From: Mycoplasma sp. 1578d
GTDB taxonomy: Bacteria; Bacillota_I; Bacilli_A; Mycoplasmatales; Metamycoplasmataceae
DNA length: 64,000 nucleotides
Direction of reading: 5' to 3'
Assembly: GCF_024582695.1 (NCBI RefSeq)
Contig: NZ_CP102081.1
Coordinates: forward strand, 434,001-498,000
Shown here: piece by piece, positions 10,041 to 19,616 of the stretch
Layout of the letters: the number at the start of each line of letters is the position of its first letter
Position numbering within the stretch: position 1 is the stretch's first letter
Program-made: the position numbers and the translations under genes
The notes under the pieces: generated by a model
What the model saw: only the letters and a program-made list of their open reading frames with translations
Databases searched by the model: none
Told to the model about the DNA's origin: nothing

Positions 10041-12308
10041 ATGAAAAAATATAAAATATTTAAAAAATTCATTTTACCTACATCGGTAATTAGTGGAGTT
10101 TCTAGTGCACTAGCGTTGGCATCGTGCACTAGTACAAATAATTCTATTAAAATTACCTATAGCAATGAAATATCATCAAGTAACATGCTTGATGATATGC
10201 AAGCTAAATTAAATCTTGCATCTTCATCTGAATTCTTTTTATTCCCTAAAGATGTAAATGTAAGCAATATTAAATTTACCGATTTTACGAGAAACAATTA
10301 CATTGGACAATATGTCGAATTTAATAAAGATAATTTAAAAAAACTACTCAAAAAAGAATTTCCAAACGAGCAAGCATTTATTGATAGTTTAAAATTTAAA
10401 ATTAGATACCACGATATTCGTCAAAATGAGAATAATATTAATCAAACTATTATTCCAGTTGAATTAAGACATGATTTGAATAGTGATAAACATTTATATG
10501 AAATTAGAACTATTGATTTTGTGGTAAATAATTTAGGTTCAAAAACAGACCCTAAATTAGAAAAATTAACTGGTAAATTTAACGAATTTACACAGTTGTT
10601 AAAAGTAAATAAACCAACAGTTTCAATTAATAGTGATGACAAAATAGTTAAAAAAGTAATTGGAAATGATCGTTTAGATGAATTATCAAACGAACAATTA
10701 AACCAATTGTTCACTATTGAATTACCTCAAGTAATCACTCAAAAAATTAACGAACTATGAGAAAAAGATAATATTAACACTAATATCTTTGTAGATAATG
10801 TTTCATTTGATTCTAAATTAAATCAAGCAATAGTTTCATTAAGAGTTGCCCTTGCCGATCAAAATGACGAAGTTCAAGAGTTTCTTAAAAAACCGGAAAA
10901 TAAGGAAAAAACATTCACAAAAGCTCAACTTTTACAAGAAGTTGGGAAACTTTCAAAATTAAATATTGGAACTAATGTTTCATTAAGTGTTAATTATTCA
11001 AATAGCACTCTTAATTCGTATTTACTTAATGAACAATTAGCTCAATTAGTTAAGATAAACATTAAAGAAGGAACTGTAGCTTCATATAATTTTAAAACAA
11101 TGAAAATCAGTGACTTTACTTTTTATAAACCTGAACAATTTTCAAGTTTAACCCTTGAAAGTACAAAAGCACTTGATTCAAAAAATGCACAATTTACTTT
11201 TAAAGCCAAAGATGCAAAAAATGGGCAAGAATATACCTTTACTAAACACTTAGGATTAGGAAAATATGCAGATTTCTTTAAACAAGAATTAGCTGAAGAA
11301 AATCAAAAAGCATATAATTTTATAACTGGACCACTCACTAGAGAAGATCTTACTAAAGTTAATGCGCAAATTTTTAGTCTTTATGGAAACAAAATTCTTA
11401 GTGGTGGATATGATGAATTAAGAGGATTTTATGCTTCTTCACCAAGATATCCATACCAACTTCACCTTGGAGAAGATTATTTAGCAAAGGAAAAAACACC
11501 AATATTAGCTCCATATGATGGAGAAATTTTAGGAATTGTTTACCATGATTATGTTGATCAAGCTAAAAATCTTGCTCAAGGAATTGGTACCACCTTGCTA
11601 ATGAGGGTAAAAGTTGCTGATTTAAACCTTTCGCCAAGAGAAAAAGAAATGTATTTTAAAGATTCAGAGTACGCTTACATTGGAATGATTCACCTTGATC
11701 AAGAATTAACCTTTAAAAATCAAGAATTAGGAATTGGCTCAAAACAAAGAGAAACCACATCAGGAACAAACCGATCTGTTGATACATATGCAACTGTGCT
11801 TGATCCCAAAACTAATCAACAAGTAGCAATTACTCCAACTAATCCACTTAAAGTTACCAAAGGACAAATCATTGCTTACATTGGTAAAACTAGCGAAAAT
11901 GGTGGATGAATGACACACGTGCATGTGACAGTAACAGCGTCAGGAACTAAAAACTGAAATGCAAACGGATTTTATTCACAAAGAAAAGATTACTACGAAT
12001 CAAGAATTAAATCATATACTCCTGATGGTAAAAGCTTTAATTGAGCTGGAATTAGAGCTCAAGGTGTTTTAAGCAGTTCAACCGATTTTGCTCATCAAAC
12101 TAATCCAAAATCTCCAGCGATTGACCCTAAAACCGGAAAAACTCTAACCCCAAAAGCTGACGGTAAAGGTAATTATGAATTTGCTGTTCTTCCGATTCAA
12201 GATAAAGAACTTAGAGACGGTTTAAGAGATCCAAACATTTTATTTAAAGTGCGTAGTAAAGAAACTTACGCTTTTGATATTAACGATTTATTTAAAATTA
12301 ATCAATAA
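10041..12308 (+). CDS. Lipoprotein with LytM/M23 metallopeptidase domain, copy 2
   Basis: This 755-residue paralogue of the preceding lipoprotein has an almost identical signal (MKKYKIFKKFILP) and the lipobox ALASC. It shares the ISSSNMLDD, NNYIGQ, VVNNLGS and LDELSNEQLNQ blocks. The M23 core is intact: His475 and Asp479 in HLGED, IHLDQ, KGQIIAYIGK and His626/His628 in MTHVHVT. It should be surface-exposed and possibly active on peptides. AGGAG at 10017-10021 lies 19 nt before the ATG, the same unusual spacing as in copy 1. It has its own promoter and terminator, unlike copy 1, which is attached to the MIP-like gene. The tandem arrangement points to gene duplication. Confidence 0.8.
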
Positions 12309-12318
12309 TTTAATTTAC

Positions 12319-12344
12319 AAGCATCTTTTTTAGATGCTTTTTTT
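12319..12344 (+). terminator. Intrinsic terminator after lipoprotein copy 2
   Basis: An 8-bp stem (AAGCATCT, 12319-12326, with AGATGCTT, 12332-12339), T-loop and T-run; homologous to the terminator of copy 1. The following 12345-12630 is non-coding and contains two small dyads (ACTAAGT/ACTTAGT at 12384-12407 and TAATAA-G-TTATTA at 12407-12419). Confidence 0.8.
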
Positions 12345-12630
12345 GCTCAATGTATAAAACTGAAATTGTTTCCATTGTTAGCAACTAAGTCTGTATAACT
12401 ACTTAGTAATAAGTTATTAGTATTTAGAACTTTTCAATTTGTTTTTAATTATTTTTTTCAATGATTATTTATTTATATTTTAAGTATTTTTGAATTTTCA
12501 ATTGTGATTAAAAAATAATTGAATAAGCTTCAATTTAATTAAAACCACATGAGCAAAATGCCATAAACACCAACAAAGATCAATCAATTCAAATTGATAA
12601 AGAATCATCCAAAGGATTTAAATTTAGATT

Positions 12631-15231
12631 ATGAAAAAATATAAAATATTTAAAAAATTTATTTTACCAATTTCAGTGTTAAGTGGGGTTTCGACTACTC
12701 TTGTTTTAGCTTCGTGCACTAGCACAGCTCCCAAAGAAACTCAACCAGTAGAAAAAACACCTAAATCGCCTGAAGCTAGTAAACCTGAACAACCTGCAAA
12801 AATAACTCAACCAAGCACTCAAGATTCTCAAGCAAACGAACAAAGTAAACAACCAAGCAAAGAAACATCATCAAACGAATCAACTAAAGAATCTACAGAA
12901 GAACCTGCAAAATCTCAAGAAAAGCCTGCATCAAATTTAGTTACCTTAATTCCAAGTACTCCAGTTAAAAATGATCAAACACAAGAAAACAAAGATCAAA
13001 ATACAGATAAAAAAACCAAAAATTCAGAGGCTTCATCTTCTACAAAATCAGAAAATACTCAAACAGTACCTGTAGAATCACCAAGTGAAAAGATAACTTT
13101 AACTAATAAAATTTCATCAAGTAATATCCTTGATGAAATCCAAGAAAAATTAGATTTTACCCCTGGAGTATTCTTTGAATTTCCTAGTGGTGTAGATGTG
13201 GCTAATATTGTTTATGAGAATTTTGTCAAAAATAATTACATTGGACAACAAGCCAATTTTTTCAATGATAGTAAATTTATCAATTTACTTAAAAAACAAA
13301 GCCCAAACAATGATGCCTTTATTGACGAATTAGAATTTAATATTCAATATCACAATATTCGTCAAAATCTCAACAATCTGAATCAAACTATTATTCCTGT
13401 CGATATTATTCACCATATAGATCAATCTAAAGGATTATCTGAATATAGAACTATTAATTTTATAATCAATAATTTAGGTTCAAATACTAACGCAAACTTA
13501 AAAATATTAACTTCTCAATTTAATGAATTAACCCAATTATTAGAGCACAACAAGCCAACTCTTTCGCTTGGTGATCAGTCAAATATTAACGCTTTAATTA
13601 ATAAATACAGATTAGATCAATTATCAAATGAACAATTAAATCAAATCTTTCAAATTGCTTTAGCACCTCAAGTACAAACCAAAATTAATGAACTTTGAAC
13701 AAACCATCAAACTGTTACTAAGATTTTTGTTAATAAAATTTCATTTAATACTAATTTAAATCATGCTAACGTTTCGCTAAGAGTTGCTGTATCAGATAAT
13801 CGAGATGAAGTATCTAAAATCAATCAAAATAATTCGCTTTCAAAAGAACAAATTCAACAACAACTTGCAAGCGTGTCTAAACTTAACATTGGCAAGGATA
13901 TTGAGCTTGATTTTAATTATCAAAACACATTTTTAAGCTCATTTTTACTCAATGAACAATTAGCTAGATTGATTAAAATCAATATTAAAGATAATACTTT
14001 TGCTGGATATAACTTTAATCATCTTAATTTAAGTGATTTGACATTTTATAAACCAGATAGATTGAGTACTTTAAAACTTGTGAGTCATCAAGTATTAAAT
14101 GCTAAGAATGCTAATTTTACTTTTAAAGCAACTGATTTAATAACCCAAAAAGAATATACTTTTACCAAACACATTGGACTTGGAGATTATGCTAATTTCT
14201 TCCAAAAAGATTTTGCCGAGAATAATTTAAAGGCATATTACTTTCAAGCTAAAACCTTAACAAATCAAAATATTAGCACTATCACTGAGCAAATGTTCAA
14301 GACTTATTCAAGCAATATTTTTACTGGTGGATATGATGAATTGAGAGCCTTTTATCCAAAATCGCCATCATATCCATATCAACTTAGTTTAGGAGAAGAT
14401 TATTTAGCCCCAACAAAAACACCAATAGTTGCTCCATATGATGGTGAAATTCTAGGAATTGTATTCAATGACAAGAAAGATCCAGCTAAAAACGCTTTAG
14501 GAATTGGAACAGTTCTTTTAATGAGAGTTAATGTCGCTGATTTAAACCTTTCTCCAAGAGAAAAAGAAACTTATTTCAAGGACTCTCAATATGCCTATAT
14601 TGGATTTGTTCGTTTGGATCAAGATAAAACCTTTAGTAACTCTGCATTAGGAATTTCAAAAGCTCAAGTACAAGAAGGTTCTGCTGTTGATGTTTACGCT
14701 ACTAAATTAGACCCAAAAACCAATCAACAAGTCCCAATTACTCCAACTAATCCATTGAAAGTAACCAAAGGACAAATAATTGGTTATACTGGAGAATATC
14801 ATAAAAATGGTTCATGAATGCCTCAAACACGTATTTCGATAATAGCTTCAGGAACTAAAAACTGAAATGCAAACGGATTTTATTCAGAAAGAAAAAATAA
14901 TTTTGAAAACGGATTAAGTAAATATAATCCAACTGATTCAAAAACAAATAGATGAACTGCACTAAGAATGCAATTACTAGCTATAAGTACTCGTGATAAA
15001 TCACATCAAAATCCACCAAACAACAATTCTCCAATAATTGACCCAAAAACTGGAGCCGCTATAGACCCTAAAAATCAATTCAGTAATTTTGGTTATTTAT
15101 TTACGATCTTTCCAATTCAAGATCAAGAGCTTAAAGACGGCTTTAGAAATCCAAATATTTTATTTAAAGTTCGAAGCAAAGAAACTTATGCATTTGATAT
15201 TCTTGCCTTAAGTAAACCAACTCAATCATAA
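12631..15231 (+). CDS. Lipoprotein with degenerate M23 domain, copy 3 (predicted pseudo-enzyme)
   Basis: This 866-residue lipoprotein has the same signal and lipobox (VLASC) as copies 1 and 2. An extra linker of about 120 residues rich in Ser, Thr, Pro, Glu, Lys and Gln (about 31-150) precedes the conserved ISSSN block. The M23 region is recognisable, but the zinc and catalytic positions are lost: HLGED is SLGED (Ser586), IHLDQ is VRLDQ, and the HxH motif reads QTR (Gln732/Arg734). Asp590 remains. The reading frame is otherwise intact, so it is not a decaying pseudogene by that measure. It may serve as a binding or structural protein. AAAGGA lies 14 nt before the ATG. It has its own terminator. 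Confidence 0.8.
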
Positions 15232-15251
15232 AAGCATCTATGATGCTTTTT
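15231..15251 (+). terminator. Intrinsic terminator after lipoprotein copy 3
   Basis: An 8-bp stem (AAAGCATC, 15231-15238, with GATGCTTT, 15242-15249) and TAT loop. It starts in the last base of the stop codon. Confidence 0.8.
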
Positions 15252-15277
15252 GTATAACCTTTTTTAACTCTTTTAAT

Positions 15278-15305
15278 TTGCAAAATGTTCTTTTTAATTT
15301 ATAAT
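15278..15305 (+). promoter_or_regulatory. Promoter of the riboswitch-pepF transcript
   Basis: TTGCAA (15278-15283) and TATAAT (15300-15305) are separated by 16 nt. A start near 15312 would give a leader of about 300 nt before pepF. Confidence 0.6.
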
Positions 15306-15362
15306 ATATAAGAAGAAACAAACAATATTTATTTGTTTAAAGGTCAACCTTTAGGTTTGAAG

Positions 15363-15527
15363 CAAAACATTAGAGGAGCTTTTAACATCAGTAACTAGTC
15401 TAGCAGGCGTGCGTAAATTAGTGAAAGGGTATAAAAGCCGAAATACTTTAAAGTGGCAACTTTAAGTGTTGGTAGAAAAACATAAAAGATTTCTACTCTT
15501 TGGGCAACCATTGGCGCTAAATATTTG
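15363..15527 (+). ncRNA. Lysine riboswitch (L box) aptamer, candidate
   Basis: The conserved elements of the lysine aptamer appear in order: AGAGGAGC (15372-15379), CAGTAAC, GTGAAAGGG (15421-15429), GCCGAAA, TGTTGG, then GGCGCTA near 15513-15519. The helices also fit. P1 pairs CAAAACATTAG (15363-15373) with CTAAATATTTG (15517-15527), with a central mismatch. P3 is formed by 15444-15468 around a GGCA loop. P4 pairs GTAGAAA (15472-15478) with TTTCTAC (15490-15496). The P5 region is short (TGG-GCAA-CCA). A terminator follows, as expected for transcriptional control. The match is by eye against the known consensus; a covariance search would settle it. Confidence 0.72.
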
Positions 15528-15549
15528 TAAAGTTTTGTTAAGTATTTTT

Positions 15550-15597
15550 AACAAGGATTTTTGCAACATTTATCGCTTGCAACAATCCTTGTTTTTT
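15550..15597 (+). terminator. Riboswitch-associated terminator upstream of pepF
   Basis: A 10-bp stem (AACAAGGATT, 15550-15559, with AATCCTTGTT, 15584-15593), extended inside by TTGC/GCAA, ends in TTTTTT just before the pepF start. TTGTTAA (15535-15541) can pair with TTAACAA (15548-15554), which overlaps the left arm. AAATATT of the aptamer's P1 strand can also pair with AGTATTT. These would be competing antiterminator folds. Confidence 0.75.
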
Positions 15598-15615
15598 CAA
15601 TTTTTAAGGTGTAAT

Positions 15616-17445
15616 ATGAAAATAAAGCAATATAACAAATATGATGATATTCCACAAGAATACCGGTTTGATTTAGAACATATTTTACAAGGACGAAGTA
15701 TTCAAGAATTAATCGAACAATACAAGCAAGTTTTTGAGCAACGTATTGTCATTAAAGATTCTAAATATAATTCTTTTGATGAGTATTTAGTCGATGTGAA
15801 ACTTTCTGAACAATTGACCGCTCTAGAATATAGAATTGAAAATTATATTTCTAATCATATCTCAACTAACGTGGTGAATCCAGATTTTAAAAAATTAGCT
15901 GAAGAGTTTGATTTTTTGAATGAACGTTTAAGTGAGCAATTCGGAAGTGAAACCAATCGTTTTTATCAAAATATTGATAAACTAAAACTTTGAAAAGAAA
16001 AAAATGAACTCAAAGAATATAAACATTCAATTGAAAATGCTCTGCTTGATTATGAGCATAAACTTTCGGATGAAGTAGAAGAATTTGTTCAAAAACAAGC
16101 TTTCGGAAGAGCTTCACTTGCTTCAATTTTTTCAATCTTAACCAATAGTGAACTAGATTATGGAATCATTAAGGATTTAAAAGGCAAAATTTACAAGCTC
16201 AATCCAACTAATCGAGTTGAATTTTTAAAATCAAATGATGCTCAATTAAGAAAGCAAGCACATTTTAACTATATTAAAGCTTTTCTCAAGCACAAAGAAT
16301 CGCTTGCATCACTTTTGTATCAGCATTTTAAAAGTATCACTGTTGATGCTAAGTTGCGTAAATTCGATTCCGCTACACACATGCTCACTTATGGCGATAA
16401 AGTGAGTGATGAGGTTTTAAATCGTTTATATCATCAAGTAGCATCACGGAAAAACATTTTTTATAAATTTAAAACTGCACATAGCAAATTTTATCAATTC
16501 AAATTTAAAGAAAAATATCATCCTTGAGATGCTCGTAGAGAACTAGTTAAGGTTAAAACCAACTATAGCATAAATGAAGCTAAAGAACTGGTTGCTAGAG
16601 CCTTTGAACCCTTTGGGATTGAATATAATACTCAAATTAGAAAAGCTCTAAATGAGAATTGAGTTGATTTTATGCCAGCACATTCAAAGCGTTCAGGGGC
16701 ATATTCAATTGGATCATCATATGGAATTGAAAAGAAATATATCTTAATGAACTTTAAGGGCGATTTAGAAAGTGTTGAAACATTAGCGCATGAATTAGGG
16801 CATTCAATGCACTCATATTTTTCTGACACACGTCAAAGTATTGCTAATAGCGAATATCCAATTTTTCTAGCTGAAATTGCTTCCATTTTCAACGAATTAA
16901 TGCTTTTTGATTATTTATTACAACATTCAAATAACGACAAACTCAAATTTCAAATTCTCAATACCATGATTAATGGATTTATTGGCACAGTCATGCGTCA
17001 AGTCGAATGATCTAACTATGAATATGATCTGTATAAAGCCATTGAATCAGGAAGTGCCTCTTCAAGCTTTAAGTCACTGAGCCAAATTTACTTTAATAAT
17101 GCCAAAAAATACACTTTAGTTAAAAACCTTAAGTATTCAGAAATCAATACTTTTGCCTGCATTTATGTTCCACACTTTTATTATGATTTTTATGTCTACA
17201 AGTATGCGATTGGACAACTTGTTGCTAATTATTTCTTTGCTCAATATAAGCAAAATGGGACAAGTGCACTACAAAATTACATTGATAATTTTCTCAGTGC
17301 TGGCGGAAGCAATGATCCACTCAAAATCCTTGAAAAAGTTGGGGTGAATTTAAATTCAAACAACTTTTATCAACTAGGTTTTAGTTATGTAGAAAATCTT
17401 ATTAACCAATATATTAAACTTGGTCAAAAACTGTTTAAAAAATAA
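15616..17445 (+). CDS. pepF: Oligoendopeptidase F (M3 family)
   Basis: This 609-residue cytoplasmic zinc peptidase cleaves short peptides taken up by oligopeptide transport. The M3 zinc motif is HELGH (His392, Glu393, His396). The third ligand is Glu420 in LAEIAS, 24 residues after the second His, the spacing expected in M3 enzymes. The length matches PepF. I chose the ATG at 15616 (AAGGTG about 6 nt upstream) rather than a TTG at 15466, because the latter would run translation through the riboswitch and terminator. The gene is monocistronic with a strong terminator behind it. Control by a lysine-sensing leader would tie peptide breakdown to amino-acid supply in an auxotroph. Confidence 0.92.
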
Positions 17446-17467
17446 TTATTTTTAATTTAACGTTTAC

Positions 17468-17493
17468 ATCTCAAGCTTTGCTTGAGATTTTTT
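17468..17493 (+). terminator. Intrinsic terminator after pepF
   Basis: A 9-bp stem (ATCTCAAGC, 17468-17476, with GCTTGAGAT, 17480-17488), TTT loop and T-run. Confidence 0.85.
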
Positions 17494-18309
17494 ATACCCA
17501 AACACAAACATTTTCAAATATTGTGCAATTAATGATTTATTTGTGTGAATTTTAAATTTTACGACCGAACATTAATTAGATTTAAGTTTAAGGTCATTAT
17601 CTTACACTAGTTCATAAATATACTTTTACCAGTGTGTCAGAATTAATTGCTTACCAATCATTTATAAGCAATTTAGTTTTGTGGTTTAGTTATGAATTAG
17701 CCTTAGTAATTTTAATTTTAAAGCATACAGAAATTGTATTTGAAATCCTTAAAGTAAACATTCTTTATTGTTTAAGCAAAAGAGTTCTACTCTGAATTAA
17801 ATAAAGTTAATAATGAACGTTTTTTGCTTTTTCTTTAAATAACATTGAAAGACTCAAAAAATCATACTTATTTAATTAATTAAGATCTAATACTTAATAA
17901 TGATCAAAAAGATAGTTTCTAAGGACAATAAAGTTGTCCTTAGGTTTAGGTGTTAATAAATAATCATTTTTGATCAGATTGTCTCTCTGTGGGGCAATAC
18001 CAATGTTAATAAAGTATTCTTTTTGATAATAAAACTTTAAAATATACCTTATTACAACTTGTTTTAATTCAAAAGTATTTACTTAAATCACTATATTGAA
18101 TAATGATTTTTTGAACTTTTTCAAATAAAAACTTTACTTTTTAGGGTTTAGAAATCATTAATTAAAGCCGTTTTTTATAATCAATAATCATTGTTTTCAC
18201 AGTGATGTTTTTAAATTTTTTTGCATCATTTACTGCTTTTAATCTTGATTTGAGATCAGTTTAATCATGATAAATCAAAAAATATTTTTGTATTTTAACA
18301 CCAAAAAGA
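17494..18309. other. Long non-coding region between pepF and tRNA-Ser
   Basis: About 800 bp of AT-rich DNA with stops in all frames on both strands. No protein gene or known RNA is recognisable. The only strong structure is the nested hairpin set at 17901-17998, listed separately. It may be a decayed gene region. Confidence 0.5.
17901..17998 (+). repeat. Nested hairpins in the non-coding region (candidate structured RNA)
   Basis: An outer 10-bp stem (TGATCAAAAA, 17901-17910, with TTTTTGATCA, 17967-17976) encloses a perfect 10-bp hairpin (CTAAGGACAA, 17919-17928, with TTGTCCTTAG, 17934-17943). Directly downstream, ATTGTC and GGCAAT (about 17978-17998) can pair. No T-run follows and no promoter is clear. 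Confidence 0.45.
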
Positions 18310-18341
18310 AATAAAAAAACTGACCTTAATTCATCAGTTTT
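18310..18341 (-). terminator. Terminator of tRNA-Ser
   Basis: An 8-bp stem (plus-strand AAAACTGA, 18316-18323, with TCAGTTTT, 18334-18341). Read on the minus strand it is followed by a T-run, immediately downstream of the tRNA. Confidence 0.65.
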
Positions 18342-18353
18342 AATAAAAATCAT

Positions 18354-18446
18354 TGGCGGATGATGGGGGATTTGAACCCCCGCGGGCCGTAAAGCCCCTG
18401 CTAGTTTTCGAGACTAGTCCCTTCAGCCAGACTTGGGTAATCATCC
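18354..18446 (-). tRNA. tRNA-Ser (anticodon CGA)
   Basis: On the minus strand the acceptor stem GGATGAT (18446-18440) pairs with ATCATCC. The anticodon stem CTAGT/ACTAG holds the loop CTCGAAA with anticodon CGA. There is a long class II variable arm (GGGC...GCCC), and the T arm is GGGGG-TTCAAAT-CCCCC. CCA is encoded at the 3' end (18356-18354). The length of 93 nt fits a serine tRNA, reading UCG codons. Confidence 0.95.
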
Positions 18447-18593
18447 TTATTATTACATATTTATTTTATCATTATTCTGCATAAAATGTGAGAAAAAGGA
18501 TAAAAAAATTCCATGATAAAATTTTGAATTAAAGAAAAAAATCAAAAAATAAAAATTTTTTTCAAAAATAGTCTTTTTATATAAATATAATAG

Positions 18594-18632
18594 TATATAA
18601 TTTTGCCAGCAAAATTATATATAATGTTTTTT
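18594..18632 (+). repeat. 12-bp perfect hairpin with T-run
   Basis: TATATAATTTTG (18594-18605) pairs with CAAAATTATATA (18610-18621) around a CCAG loop. A T-run (18627-18632) starts 5 nt later. It could work as a terminator for plus-strand read-through, although no gene lies just upstream. Confidence 0.5.
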
Positions 18633-18713
18633 GCTAATTATAGTTTTTTAGTTTTGATTTTTAAATAAATAGTGTACAATTCATAAAAATTTAAATCAAC
18701 TAAAAAAATTAAA

Positions 18714-18756
18714 CTATCAGCCTTACAAGGTGTTCATTAGTTCTTGTTGCTGATAG
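18714..18756. repeat. Hairpin CTATCAGC/GCTGATAG with inner stem
   Basis: An 8-bp perfect stem (18714-18721 with 18749-18756) encloses a 5-bp stem (ACAAG/CTTGT). It stands out by its GC content from the surrounding AT-rich DNA and may be part of an RNA; no known family is recognised. Confidence 0.45.
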
Positions 18757-19492
18757 GTAAAAAATTATTTGATATTTTTTCTTGTTAATAACTAAAAAAT
18801 GTGGTATGCACATTTCTTCGCTGACAACTTCAATTTATAATTTAAATTCTTTAAACCTTTCATAAATTTTTTATTAAAAAATAATTTTTGCAACCACATA
18901 ATTGGTTTGTTATTTTTGCAAAAACAAACTTTTCATTTATCAACTTTTTTTCGAGAAACAATTCCAAATAAAAAAGCAATCATCGATATAAATCATTGCT
19001 TTAAACCATATTCGTTCATGTCTAAAATATTTTATTTTTAAGTGCAAACTACTTGAAAAAATATTTAAAACTTCTCTGTATTTGTAATCTATAGTAAAGC
19101 TATATCCTTTTGTTTAAATTTATATATTTAATAAAATTTGTTCTTACGTTTAATTCTTAAAACAAAATACAAACTCTTTAATAATAAAAAATAGCAATCT
19201 TAAAAATGGATTATTTTAATTAATAATAATGATCACAAAATGAACTTTTGTTTTAATAATGTTTTGAAAATTTATTTCAAGAAACCAAATAAAATAAAAA
19301 AATTCTGGAAACATTTTTATTTTGTAATGACAATAATAATTTGTCTTAACAAAGCGAATAAAAATAATTCCAAAATAACTTATTTTAGCGTGAAATGTGG
19401 TTAAAACGCTTAAATAATAATTATTTTTAGATAAAAATCATTCAATTTAAGTGATTATAACCACCCTTGTGAATAATTATTTCAATTATTTC

Positions 19493-19512
19493 TATATATA
19501 TATATATATATA
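19493..19512. repeat. (TA)10 dinucleotide tract upstream of the giant-protein operon
   Basis: Ten uninterrupted TA units end 104 nt before the start codon of the first giant gene. Such tracts change length by slipped-strand mispairing and are used in some bacteria to vary promoter strength. Confidence 0.85.
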
Positions 19513-19574
19513 GTGTATATTTTAAAAAATGCACACTTATTTTATATAACCAATCTAGAATATAAGAAAAGTGT

Positions 19575-19580
19575 TATATT
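19575..19580 (+). promoter_or_regulatory. Possible -10 box of the giant-protein operon
   Basis: TATATT preceded by TGT (extended -10) would start transcription about 30 nt before the ATG. A second candidate, TATATT at 19516-19521, lies just behind the TA tract. Which is used cannot be decided from sequence. Confidence 0.35.
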
Positions 19581-19616
19581 TACTAGATAAACAAAAATTA
19601 AATTTTGGAGACAAAC

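Larger units (their letters stand above)
18447..19492. other. Non-coding region upstream of the giant-protein genes
   Basis: About 1 kb of very AT-rich sequence without a coding frame. It contains two hairpins, listed separately, and homopolymer tracts. It separates tRNA-Ser from the giant gene pair. No attachment site, IS remnant or origin-like DnaA box cluster was recognised. Confidence 0.5.

Noticed and set aside
12631-15231. Calling copy 3 of the M23 lipoproteins a pseudogene
   Set aside because: The reading frame, lipobox and all flanking blocks are intact; only active-site residues differ.
15363-15597. T-box leader upstream of pepF
   Set aside because: The T-box sequence AGGGTGGNACCGCG and a specifier loop are missing, while lysine-aptamer elements are present.
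15466-15615. TTG-started N-terminal extension of pepF
   Set aside because: It would translate through the aptamer's last helix and the terminator. The ATG at 15616 has a ribosome-binding site and matches the usual length.
19605-19616. In-frame TTG start four codons before giant gene A's ATG
   Set aside because: The TTG overlaps the GGAG ribosome-binding site of the ATG at 19617.
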